Assembly: GCF_003473485.1 (NCBI RefSeq)
Contig: NC_053046.1
Span: 19,467,001-19,531,000 of the forward strand
DNA length: 64,000 nucleotides
Direction: 5' to 3'
Source: Medicago truncatula
Lineage: Eukaryota; Streptophyta; Magnoliopsida; Fabales; Fabaceae
The translations under genes and the position numbers were made by a program. Of the stretch, positions 1-10,017 are shown piece by piece. The stretch's first letter is position 1. Every line of letters starts with the position of its first letter. Below the pieces are notes generated by a model. It was given only the letters and a program-made list of their open reading frames with translations. It was not told where the DNA came from and did not search any database.

Positions 1-73
1 TTTTTAGACTATTATTTTAACCCCCTTTGGCTGATTCGAATATACTAATTTTCATTTTCAATTCCCTCTCTAG

Positions 74-1305
74 GTATTTGGGACACTTAAAAGGCTATGT
101 TAGGAATAAGGCACAACCCGAAGGTTCTATTGCTGAAGGATATGTTGCTGAAGAGGCTCTCACCTTTTGCTCTCTATATGTAGAAGGGATTGAGATTCGA
201 ATCAATAGACCTGCACGTGTTGATGATTATCCTGATGATAGCGCTTCATCACGTACATCTACAATTTTTCCACCAATGGGTAAAGCAGTAGGAGCATTCC
301 AAAGTTTTGAGCTATCAGATATGGTGAAAACTCAAGCACATCGTTATGTGTTATTTAATTGTCCACAAGTCAAGCCTTATATAGAGTGAGTACCTCGACG
401 ATTCATAAATGATATCAGATTTGTAAAGACATATATATATGATATTAAGAATCGTAAATTGATATTGATTGTTTATGTAGTGAATTTAAGGACTACTTGT
501 GGAGGCGATCTAAGGGACGTAGACCGACAACAACAGAGATAGAGAAAATAGTAAATAAAGATTTCATGGACTGGTTCCCTCGAAGGGTAAGGATAAATAT
601 ATAATAAAGTTGTTGCTGGTCATTTCATGGATGTTTATAAATTTATGAAAGTTCTAAGACATTCTTTCATTGTCATTTTAGATTATGAACCCCGACATAT
701 CAAGTACAATACCAGATGATCTCAAGTATCTTGCAAAAGGCCCATCAACACAAGCTAGAAGATGTTCTGCATATAATATTAATGGATTCAAATTCCGAAC
801 AGTTGCACGAGAGCATGGATTTAAAACCCAAAACAGCGGAGTTTATTTAACATCTGCAACATCCTGTGTTGCTAGCAGTGCAGATGGAAATGTTAGAGAA
901 GCCGATTTGTTATATTATGGAAAATTACAAGATATCATTGAGCTTAACTACTCTGGTTTTAAAGTTACTTTATTCAAATGTACATGGGCTGACACAACTA
1001 CAGATAGGGGGTTTAAAAAAGATGCATGGGGTTTCAGTTCCATTAATTTTTCCCGAGTGATTCACACAGGTGATCGTGAAGATCATGATCCGTACATTGA
1101 GGCTTCACAAGCGCAAATGGTCTATTATGTTAATGATGAGCTGAGTAAAGACTGGAGTGTTGTTGTCCATTTGAAGCCAAGAGACTTGTATGATATGGGA
1201 GAGCAAATAGATACTGAAATTTGTCCCGATCAAGACTTTAGTCAATTTTTTCAAGACTCTGATGATCTATCTTTGATAAGGGAGGACGCAGATGATGAGG
1301 AATGA
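74..1305 (+). CDS. TNP2-like CACTA transposase, C-terminal exons (partial)
   Basis: Encodes the C-terminal part of the catalytic transposase of a CACTA element. I read three exons: 74-385, 481-586 and 682-1305 (stop), all with GT-AG borders and keeping frame. The first exon, beginning YLGHLKGYVRNKAQPEGSI, matches the conserved end of the DUF4218 region. The third (ISSTIPDDLKYLAKGPS to VVVHLKPRDLYDMGEQ) matches DUF4216. Bases 27-73 are open in frame but look like intron before the acceptor tctctag. The DDE part of the protein lies upstream of the window. No stop or frameshift is seen in the visible exons. The acidic tail (SLIREDADDEE) is typical of this family. Confidence 0.85.
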
Positions 1306-1528
1306 ATTAATGAGAGAGGGGAATGTTAATATTCTTATATGATTTTGACGTGTCAATGTTAAGACATACTTTCCTTCTATGATTTTTAACCATTAATATC
1401 ATTGTTATATGCAACTAGTTCTATGATTAGCATGTTTATAAAGTTATGTTTGAATATAGTTCTTTAAATTTAGCATTATAATTATTCAAATCATTTGTTA
1501 CTGATTTCTTTAATTTACATATACAGCA

Positions 1529-3918
1529 ATGCCAAAGTCCAGGAGGATAAAGAATTTCCTTAAAGTATCAAATGAGAGCTCTTCACATGGTGCATCTTTC
1601 CCCAATCTAACTTCCTCACAACATCCACAAGAAGAGGTTGCAAGTTCACATCGTGGAGCAAAGGTATCAGTTCAGCCACACAATCAAACATCCTTGCAAT
1701 CTACACAACAAAGGGTTGCACGCTCTATAGAGGTTGCACGCACTACACAGGTTGTATCTGCCTCCAATGATCAAAATCAAGCTCCACATGCATCACAAAA
1801 TGAATCCCCTACACTGGTTGCTGCAAGTATATCGTCTCAAATACCAAATCAAACACGCTTGCAACGTGAAGCTAATGCACCTATTCAGCAAACCAATCTA
1901 ACTTCCTCACAACATGAAGCTAATGTACCAGTTCAGCCACCCAATCTAACGGCGCAATCTGCGCAACCAATTGCCGCACGTCCTCGACGTAGAGGTGGAC
2001 GAGAATCTACCCATTATTGGTCTGTAGATGCACTAGGTATGCTTATATATCGATATAAATAGATTTAGTCTTGTGTTGTCTCTTGTTTACATATTTTTTA
2101 ATAACATAACATTCATATCTCAATAGATGAACAGAATGATGCAATTCGAAAACTTCATTTGCTGGTTAAGGACATCAATAACTTGCCTGATGGATTGCGA
2201 GTCATTGTGGATTTTGATGAACAACATACACCTATTGGAGATGATGCTGGTTTTCTTTCTAGAGTATGTGGATTAGTAGCAACACATAGTCCCTTTTTCC
2301 CTATAAGTTTGGATAAGTGGTCAGATATGCCAGCTAATTATTTTGATACACAATGGAAATAACTCTTTGAGGTAAAATAATTTTTATTCTAGTTATGTTT
2401 TTTATAGTTTGTCTTTGTAAAATTGTAATTAACTAACATTCTTGTTATTTGAAGCGTCGATTATGTTTCAATGAAGTTGAAGATTTAGTTAAAAGATATA
2501 TTGAGGGTTCAATTGGCAAAAAGTGGAGAGAGTATAGACTTAAACTATTTGATGATAACTTCGATCCTACTTTGAGCAAGAATGAAATTGTCAACAATAG
2601 ACCTGAGAATGTTCCCTTGGACCATTGGGTGAAATTTGTTGAATATCGCTTGAAACCCGAGACTATGGTATACTTCATTTTTCATTATATATTGATTTTT
2701 TTTTTAAATAATCAGTTGTTATATCATAGAAAGTAATATACTCTCACTTGTATAGGAAATGTGCAAGCGAAACAAAGAAGCGAGAAAGAAACAGATTTTT
2801 AATCATACGTGCGGCACCATGACTTTCGCGAGGAAAAGACATATCCTAGTATGTTTGTTTATTACTATATGTAGCTAATTCATTGTTTAAGTTGACTATT
2901 AAGTTATTTGATTCATAATTATACTTTTTGTTCTAGACTCTTGAGGCTGGTAAGCCTGTCGGCCGGGGTCCAATGTGGGATATGACCCACAAAAGGGCAG
3001 ATGGGAAGTATGTGAATGAAGAAGCTCAGAAGATAGGGGTAAATTGATAATCTACGTCACAATTTATTTTAAAATTATGTTCATTGTTTTAGAATTGAAG
3101 GAAATGAATGTTATTCACTGGTTATTTATTATTTGGTTTGTAGGAGAAAATTTGCAATCATATAGCTGAAAACCCTGATGGTTATTCTGAAATTTCTCCA
3201 AATGATATTGTTGGCAAGATATTTGGAAAAGAGCATTCTGGCCGTGTTCGAGGAATGGGCATGGGAGTGGTTCCTAGTATTGCTTTTAAGCATACTACCA
3301 CACGACTTAGCGGTATGGAGTTTGGCTCTTTTCGTGGTAGTACTTCAAGCGGCAGTTCTGCATTGGTGAACCAAAAACTTGCAAGTATGGAGGCTCAAAT
3401 TACAGCACTTGTTGGCTACGTTAAAGCGAAGGAAGGTGCTTCACTGCCTCCAGAGTTAGCTGCTGCCTTATTTCCCAATGATACACAACAGGTACAACAA
3501 CTACTCAATGCATTTATGATTTTGTGCATCTGTCTTTCTGGAATAGTACCAGCACTACATTAAGCTTTGGAAGCATTGATATTATTTGATGATATTTTAC
3601 AAAATGGATCTGAATGCTATTGGGCTAATGAAATCAATACTGCTAATTTTTTTTTATCAATTAAATGCATTTCTCTAAGTTTTTCATCATCAATCTTTAT
3701 ATTCATCAATTATGAAAAATTGATTTTGGATAATACTGTCTTATGAGCTTTTACTTTGATAATAACTTTTACTTTGCTTAGGTTGTTGAATTGACAATAA
3801 TATCTTGCTTAATATGAGTTAACAATTATAATATTTTTTGCAGGCATCAAATGTAGGAAGTGGATCTCCAACACCGAATGACATAACTAGATCATCAGAT
3901 GAAAGCAATGCATGTTGA
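1529..3918 (+). pseudogene. CACTA second gene, Transposase_24 (Ptta/En/Spm) family, with nonsense codon
   Basis: Second CACTA gene (TnpA-like accessory DNA-binding protein). Seven exons join cleanly by GT-AG: 1529-2036, 2127-2371, 2455-2667, 2756-2848, 2937-3038, 3144-3491 and 3844-3918. The N-terminus is low-complexity Ser/Gln/Thr-rich. The conserved core runs from NNLPDGLRVIVDFDE through GRGPMWDMTHKRADGKYVNE to IFGKEHSGRVRGMG, the signature of the plant En/Spm transposase domain. The C-terminal MEAQITALVGYVKAKEG could form a coiled coil. A TAA at 2360-2362, between YFDTQWK and LFE, interrupts exon 2 in a conserved stretch, so the copy is probably broken unless a splice variant avoids it. 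Confidence 0.8.
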
Positions 3919-4199
3919 GCATGAGAGTCCTAATTTTAGTGACATCAGTTGTGGTCATTTTTATGTTTTGAAACTTGTTATTTTGAGAATAGCTAAAGAT
4001 GGTGGAAATGGTTTTTGTAACTTTATGTTTGGAAACTTGTTTATATTTGAGACTTGTTTATTTTGAGAATGAATATTTGTATCAAACTCCACTTGAGTTG
4101 AATTATAAATATATCAATGACAATGTTCAAAATTTGTTTGTCCTTTAATTTTTTCCAAAAAATAGAAATGTACAATTATATATTCCTATGAAATAATAA

Positions 4200-4689
4200 T
4201 ATTATAAATAAAGTAATTTCAATTTTATATGTCAATTGTGGCATTTTATATGTCAATTGTGGCAGCTCAATGATTAAATATTAGAAGTAAATTCTGGCAG
4301 TTGGACATGCCACTATATGAATAGGTCACATGAGTACTTTCTGGCGGTTAAAACTGCCACTATATTAGAAGTACTTTCTGGCGGTTAAAACTGCCGGTAC
4401 TTTCTGTATGTTACGGCAGTCAACAATGCCAAAAACACTTATTGACTTTGTCACAATTATGTAAATAACGGCGTTTGAAACTGCCGCTATATACAATTAA
4501 ATAACCGCCACTTTAAACCAAGTATATAACGGCGGACAACATGGCGGCTACGTAAAAACTGCCGCTTTAAACATTGTGCCAGGCGAAATTTCGGCAGTTT
4601 TTGAAACGCCAGAATTGTGCATAGTGGCGGCTAAACTGCCGGAATATACATTTTTTAGCCACCGGAAAACACGCGTTTTTTTTGTAGTG
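4200..4689 (+). repeat. CACTA subterminal repeat region and right terminus
   Basis: Many copies of short motifs (ctggcggttaaaactgcc, aactgccgct, aacggcgg, cggcagtt) occur in both orientations over about 490 bases. They end in the terminal tttgtagtg at 4681-4689. Such arrays are the binding sites of the TnpA-type protein in characterised CACTA elements. Confidence 0.8.
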
Positions 4690-4879
4690 GAACCTGTATA
4701 ATTGCTTTGTGTCTTTCTTCTCTCTCTCTCTCTCTCTCTCTGTTTTATCCGCTGCATTTAGTCCTGAACATCACTTCAGAAGCATAACTATATTTGCTTC
4801 TGATCAGTGTCTTCAGCTTAGGAGGAAACGAAGAAAAAACCAACACAATTCAACCCCCCCTGTGTTTTTCTCACCTTCA
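4690..4879 (+). repeat. 3' end of a SIRE-like Ty1/copia LTR, cut by the CACTA insertion
   Basis: The segment begins gaacctgtataattgctttg, runs through a CT tract, and ends ccaacacaattcaacccccc then tgtgtttttctcaccttca. It aligns by eye with the last ~190 bases of the LTR ending at 28958, including its gaacaaatataaaattcctttg start. The CACTA element therefore inserted into this LTR; the rest lies left of the window. Confidence 0.7.
4718..4741 (+). repeat. (CT)n microsatellite
   Basis: Uninterrupted CT dinucleotide run inside the LTR fragment; the related LTR near 28785 has a shorter ctctctatctctgtctct here. Confidence 0.9.
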
Positions 4880-4903
4880 GAGATTTGGGAACTGAGTGAG
4901 AGT

Positions 4904-4910
<7 letters not shown>

Positions 4911-4950
<40 letters not shown>
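4911..4950 (+). repeat. (AG)n microsatellite
   Basis: About 20 AG units just after the LTR end, preceded by gtgagagtgagag. It creates spurious Glu/Arg and Ser/Leu open frames on both strands. The following 4951-5400 holds no gene I can recognise. Confidence 0.9.
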
Positions 4951-4953
<3 letters not shown>

Positions 4954-5685
4954 TAAGAGAACTGAAGAAGCAGTTGTTGAGCCTGGCAGACAATTAGAGC
5001 ATATGGTTGAGTGTTGCAGACACCAAACTGCCCTATAGCTTGTAAAAAGTGGCAGCACTTGAGTACTCTGCACCGTCCATCATTATCTGCAGGTGTTTGA
5101 GCAGTTTGCACCGTCCACCTATATTTATTTTACGTGTTCACCTTTATCAGCCGAAGGGCAATGCTGTCATTTTAGCATTTTCAAATGATAGGGTTTTCCC
5201 GCCTAAGGGATTTGCAGGTTAAAATGTTAGGGTTTAGATAGGGATTTGCTAGGGCAAGAGTGCATAATTTTGTTCCATTTATATTATTAAGAAAAGATAA
5301 GATATGCTATCAGATATGTGTATTTATATATTTATTTATAATTTAAGTTTTGTTTTTGAGAGGAATTGTAAGTTTAATGGATTTTTATTGATATTTTTAT
5401 TTTTTATTGAGTAATGATATTTGAATATAAAATTTGACAATAACATATAAAAATACATTATTTATAGCTTTGATGGAATTTAGAGAAAGAAAGAGAGAGG
5501 GAGAGAAAGGTATCCAAACAAAAAGTAATGATGTTTGTTCTATTTTGTGGAGAAATTGGTTGGTCAAAAGACCAATACATTGCCATTTGATCACAAGCAA
5601 TCAACATGTGACACCTCATACACATCTAAAGAGAGAAGAGAGAGAAATTGAGATATGAGAAATAAGAAGGAAAAAAGAAAAGAAA

Positions 5686-5688
<3 letters not shown>

Positions 5689-5737
<49 letters not shown>
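5689..5737 (+). repeat. (AG)n microsatellite
   Basis: About 24 AG units between AT-rich spacer and the solo LTR. The flanking 5400-5809 has no recognisable gene. Confidence 0.9.
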
Positions 5738-5741
<4 letters not shown>

Positions 5742-5809
5742 ATCCACCGTGTTTTCTTCACCTTCCCCTCTTTCTCTTACTCCAACCTCAGTTTAACTCA
5801 CCACCACCG

Positions 5810-7622
5810 TGAATTAGATAAAATAGTCACAAGGAATGAGGGTTTGAATTGTGACCCTTTAAAATGTAAACTTGTCACTTAAAAGTTATTCTCAAGTTGA
5901 AAACTTAGAATGATTAAGTTAACAGACAGTCTTCAGAACGTTTTGAAGTGTTAGTATAAAAACAGTTTAAATAATTAAATGTGTTTGTGTGTGTTGTGTT
6001 TATTGTAAGTAAATAGTAAATAGAAGAGAAGAAGAAAGAAATTTATAGTGGTTCCCCCAATGTGGGTTAGTCCACTCCTCACAATCTTGTGAGATTTTCC
6101 ACTATGATGCTTGAGATAACTTCTCAAATCCTACACTTTACAACCTTGTTCACCTGAACAATTACAACAACTATATTCTCTTAGTCTCAGCAGGCTTACA
6201 CCTTTCTTGCTAAGTTACCCACTTAGACTTTACACCTTTCTGCTCAAACTAACACTTTAGTACCCCTAAAGCTAGATGAGACTTTGTTTACAATTAATAT
6301 GGAGTTTGAATGATATAGATCAGAGAAGAGAGGGATGGAGGGAGAGATTTATCTTTAAAAAGATAAGAGAAATATTGATTCACACTTTTGAAGACTTCTT
6401 GGAATCTTTGTGATGATCAATGTTTTTGCTAAAGCTTCAAACACTCTTATGTTGTTTTTTTGTATGCTTTTGAAAGGTGTGTGTTATGCTGAGGTCTTGA
6501 TCTCTATTTAAAGAGTTCTTGAGCCTTTGTAGCCGTTGGAGAGTGGCTACTAGTGTTATGCCACGTGTCCTGGGACCCACAAACTTTCACTTGAAATTCT
6601 GGGCAAACTGAAATACATCAGAATGTTGTTGTGTTCTTGAGAATACTTCAGAATGTTGTTGTGTTCATCATGATCTTCATCTGGGTTCATGTGGATGAAC
6701 GGTCAGATATGCATCTGGGCTTTTGCAGATGAATGTCACATGAATTTCTGGGTTATACTTGAAGATTTGCTTTGTACGACTTCGGAATGTTGTTAGATCA
6801 GATCTTCTTTGAAATCTATCTAGGAGCACGTGCAGGATCTCATAAAGTGGTGTTGTCACTTCACTTCCATGCTTTAGGGGATTTGGTTTGCTTTGTACAG
6901 TACCAACTCCCTTATGTGTCGAATTCCTGTTGAATCAGACTTGATCTTGCTTGTTGCTTTTGCTTTTGCTTTTTGCTTTCCACCAACTGTACTGTTCATG
7001 ACAGAAAAAGCATGGAGCATGATTGAACTTTCTGAACTCAGGGGACTTCATAATGTTTCTTTTGTTTCACTTAGGATGATTTGTAAGACTCTTATTTGAT
7101 GTAATCAAATCCTAATAGTGAAACATTTATGAAGTGCAACATGAAAAACATCTAGGATGATATTCTTAATGGAATATTCCTAATGTTTTGTACTTCAAAT
7201 GTTCATAGTCTTAAATGAACATTGAAGATGCCCTTTTTGACTTAAATCAAATAAATGTCTTTATTCCTTGATTGATCTTAGTCAATATACTTTTCTGGGC
7301 TTTTATTTAAGTCACGTGAACCTTGCATGTTCTTCATTTGGTTCATGAATTTCTGGGTTTGGTTCTTGATGTTCATCATGAACAACCTTCTGAACTCTGT
7401 CCAACCTTCTGAACTCTTTTTAACTTTCTGAACTCTAACTGAGTTCTTAAGTCTTTATGTCCTTTGATTCTTTGTTATCTTGGTATGAATTGAAACTTGT
7501 TCCTGTTTTAGTTAACCACTCAAGAGCACAGGTTAAATACCAACAAATTAATCAAAGTCCATTAATTTCTTAATCAACAAGGTTTGTTATCTTTAAAATT
7601 AATTAGGGATTTTCCCTCAACA
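5810..7622 (-). mobile_element. Solo LTR of a SIRE/Maximus-like copia element, 1813 bp, with 5-bp TSD
   Basis: Read on the minus strand the element starts tgttgagggaaaatccctaa at 7622 and ends near 5810. Just before that end is cacaattcaaaccctcattc, close to the LTR ends at 4879, 28958 and 29776. It has TG/CA termini (TG at 5810-5811, CA at 7621-7622). The 5 bases on either side are identical: caccg at 5805-5809 and at 7623-7627. No internal retroelement genes remain, so this is the product of LTR-LTR recombination. Small open frames inside are not supported as genes. Confidence 0.8.
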
Positions 7623-7652
7623 CACCGTCCGTCGAACCCGCTTCAACACCGT

Positions 7653-8333
7653 CAGAGATGGAAATGGGTACCCAATGGGTAGGGTACTATAGTACCCTTC
7701 CCCATACCCACGTTTGTAAAGAATGCATGTATCCGAGCTCGTACCCACGTGGGCAACAACTTTGGTATCCTTCCCCATACCCCATGGGTACCTAAGTACC
7801 CATACCCACACCCATTACCCGCACTTTAACTATGAAAAGACAATAAAATATATTACAATTGAAAATAAAACTATGGTCTCAAAATTTTCAAATCAACTCA
7901 TAAAATAGTACGAATCATAATATTTAGCTAAATAAAATAACATCCAAAATATCCCTCGAAAATAAAAGTAAAAACATTCAAAATGCATATAATAAAGTGC
8001 ATACTAAAATAAACATCAAATTGATTTAAGGTATGAAGGGAGGGATTAAACAGTCTTGTATTAAATTTTAAGTTTAGGTATAGACGTAAATAGTTAAATA
8101 AATTAAGTAATTATGCACCAAAAATAAATAAAGTATTTATCATATTATATAAATATGTATATGCGAGTTGCGGGGCTGAGTAGTATAGTGCCCTTACCCG
8201 CACCTATACCCACTTCAATTTGCAGATAATTACCTAAACCCAAGCCCATACCCACGAAATCGGGGTTGTACCATACCCATTACGGATATTTTTTGCGGGT
8301 ATCCATCGAACCTGGATCCAATTGTCATCCCTA
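7653..8333. mobile_element. Non-autonomous Ac/Ds-like hAT element (~680 bp)
   Basis: The left end cagagatggaaatgggtacc and the inverted right end (reverse complement tagggatgacaattggatcc) match the Ac-type hAT terminus C/TAGGGATG. The inside is rich in taccc/gggta tracts at both ends and AT-rich in the middle, with no transposase. An 8-bp target duplication is not clear, so the exact limits are uncertain by a few bases. Confidence 0.6.
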
Positions 8334-8490
8334 ACTGTCAACCATTCTTCCACCATTGGCCGTTGTCGTTTATAATGATTACACAACCAAGGAAAAAAAC
8401 GAATTTGGAAAAAAGAAGAAGAAAAAATAATAGTTAAAATAACCCGTATACTGAGTGTTTCTTAAGAAAAAATCATGGTTTAATTTTTTA

Positions 8491-8833
8491 GGTTAAATTA
8501 CCGCAGGGGTCTTTAAGTTTGAGGTTTGTAATAGATTGATTCTTTAAGTTATTTTGGTGACACATAAGTCTTTTAAGTTTGAGATTTTTAACATTTTGAT
8601 CATTTAAGTTATTTTGGTTACACATAAGTCATTTAGTCACATCATAGTTTATGTACTGTTTGGTTAACAGAAGGACTAAATTGAAAAGTTTACTAACTTA
8701 AATGAGTTACGTGGGACCAAGATAACTTAAAAGATCAATCTGTTACAAACATCAAACTTGAAGGACTTAAATAACTTAAAGGAACAATCTGTTACAAACC
8801 TCAAACTTAAAGGACCCATGGTGTATTTTAGCC
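8491..8833. mobile_element. MITE with long terminal inverted repeats
   Basis: The left arm (ggttaaattaccgcaggggtc, then tttaagtttgaggtttgtaa) and the right arm (ttacaaacctcaaacttaaa, then ggacccatggtgtattttagcc) are inverted copies of about 50 bases with a few changes. A second inner pair (aagttattttggt / aagataactt) extends the fold. The flanks are T-rich and give no certain target duplication. Confidence 0.65.
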
Positions 8834-8931
8834 ATTTTTGTTATTTTTTTTAGTGGATCATAAATGTATAGTTGTTTCTATGATACTTGTGTTGTGCTGA
8901 TATAAATTTGTCTATTCCTTTGTGTTTGTAG

Positions 8932-9039
8932 GGATGGATTTTGGCGCACTTTAAGACTCTTGTTCCGAGGAAGGTTGAGGAAGATTACCTGCGTGCCGAC
9001 CCGGTTGTGAGTAAATGGAAACCTGACAGGGGTTTTTGA
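8932..9039 (+). pseudogene. Orphan last exon, weakly like plant-mobile-domain proteins
   Basis: A tgtttgtag acceptor at 8931 is followed by 35 open codons and a stop (GWILAHF...DYLRADPVVSKWKPDRGF). The W-aromatic core followed by a basic C-terminal W motif recalls the aminotransferase-like plant mobile domain carried by MULE-type genes. No other exon of such a gene is seen nearby, so it is best read as a relic. The assignment is tentative. Confidence 0.35.
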
Positions 9040-10017
9040 TATAATATATTTACACTCGCGCGTTTGAGCATTTTTATGATATTTTGATTAATTTATAGGT
9101 TTTTGATTTTGTGTAATTTTTTTATTTTATTATGCGTATGTTAATTATTAATGAATGAATGATTGTGAATGAATGATGAAAATGATGGAATGGATGTATG
9201 AATGAAGGAATGAAGAAAATTAGGGAAAATTGAGTTTCTGCGTGCTCTGATTTTTTGCACAAACACAACGTGAGATAACTCATACAGATGTTAATCTATG
9301 TGTGAGTTAAGTCACACAACTGTTTAACACATGCGTGATTTAACTCACGCCGATTTAACACATACGTGAGTTAACTCACCAGAGACATTTTCGAATATTT
9401 AATTGAGAATGAACAAAACTTGTTGGGAGAAGAACATTTTTCACATGAGTCTAGGGGTTCAACAAAAACAAAACAAACCATATGCAAAAAGACCCATAGG
9501 GCAGTGGTCCATTTCCCTTTCCCACATAGTCAGCCTAAACTAGGTTGAGTTACCCACATGAGTTTAGGACCGTTTGATAATATAGACAAACTAAGTCATT
9601 TACGTATTTTTCTATGTATATACTAGTAGACGACACATAATATTATATTGTATAGTATTACATAAGCTTCAACTTTAATACAATTCCCCATATCACTCTC
9701 ACCTTTTAAGCATACATGAAGTTACTCTTTCATTAATATACTAATTAAATACATATAGTACATAGTATAATAACGTTACACATGTAACATTTTTTTTTTT
9801 GAAGGAGTTACACATGTAACATAATAGTGCTAGAATATTGTACAAGACACACCTTCCCCACTTTCTCTATTCCAGAAAATCTCCATTCTCCTAGCTACTG
9901 TCTTTCTTCTTTTTTCTCTCTCTTTCTCTCTGCCACATATTAAAGTACCCTTCTGAACTTGATCCAATTTTCATCAAATAGATTTCTCTTATAACATCAT
10001 CATAATTATTATTAATC

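Larger units (their letters stand above)
1..4689 (+). mobile_element. CACTA (En/Spm) DNA transposon, right-hand part
   Basis: The stretch carries the two standard CACTA genes in order: a TNP2-type transposase tail, then a Transposase_24-type gene. It is followed by a subterminal region rich in short direct and inverted copies of ggcggtt/aactgcc, and it ends at 4689 in tttgtagtg, the reverse complement of the CACTA terminus cactacaaa. The left end lies outside the window. The bases after the end (gaa, 4690-4692) would be one copy of the 3-bp target duplication. The second gene carries a nonsense codon, so this copy is probably non-autonomous. Confidence 0.9.

Noticed and set aside
4813-5073. 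Ser/Leu- and Glu/Arg-rich frames
   Set aside because: Produced by the (AG)n microsatellite.
7645-8341. 8-bp target duplication for the Ac-like hAT element
   Set aside because: The best offset matches only 6 of 8 bases, so it is not claimed.
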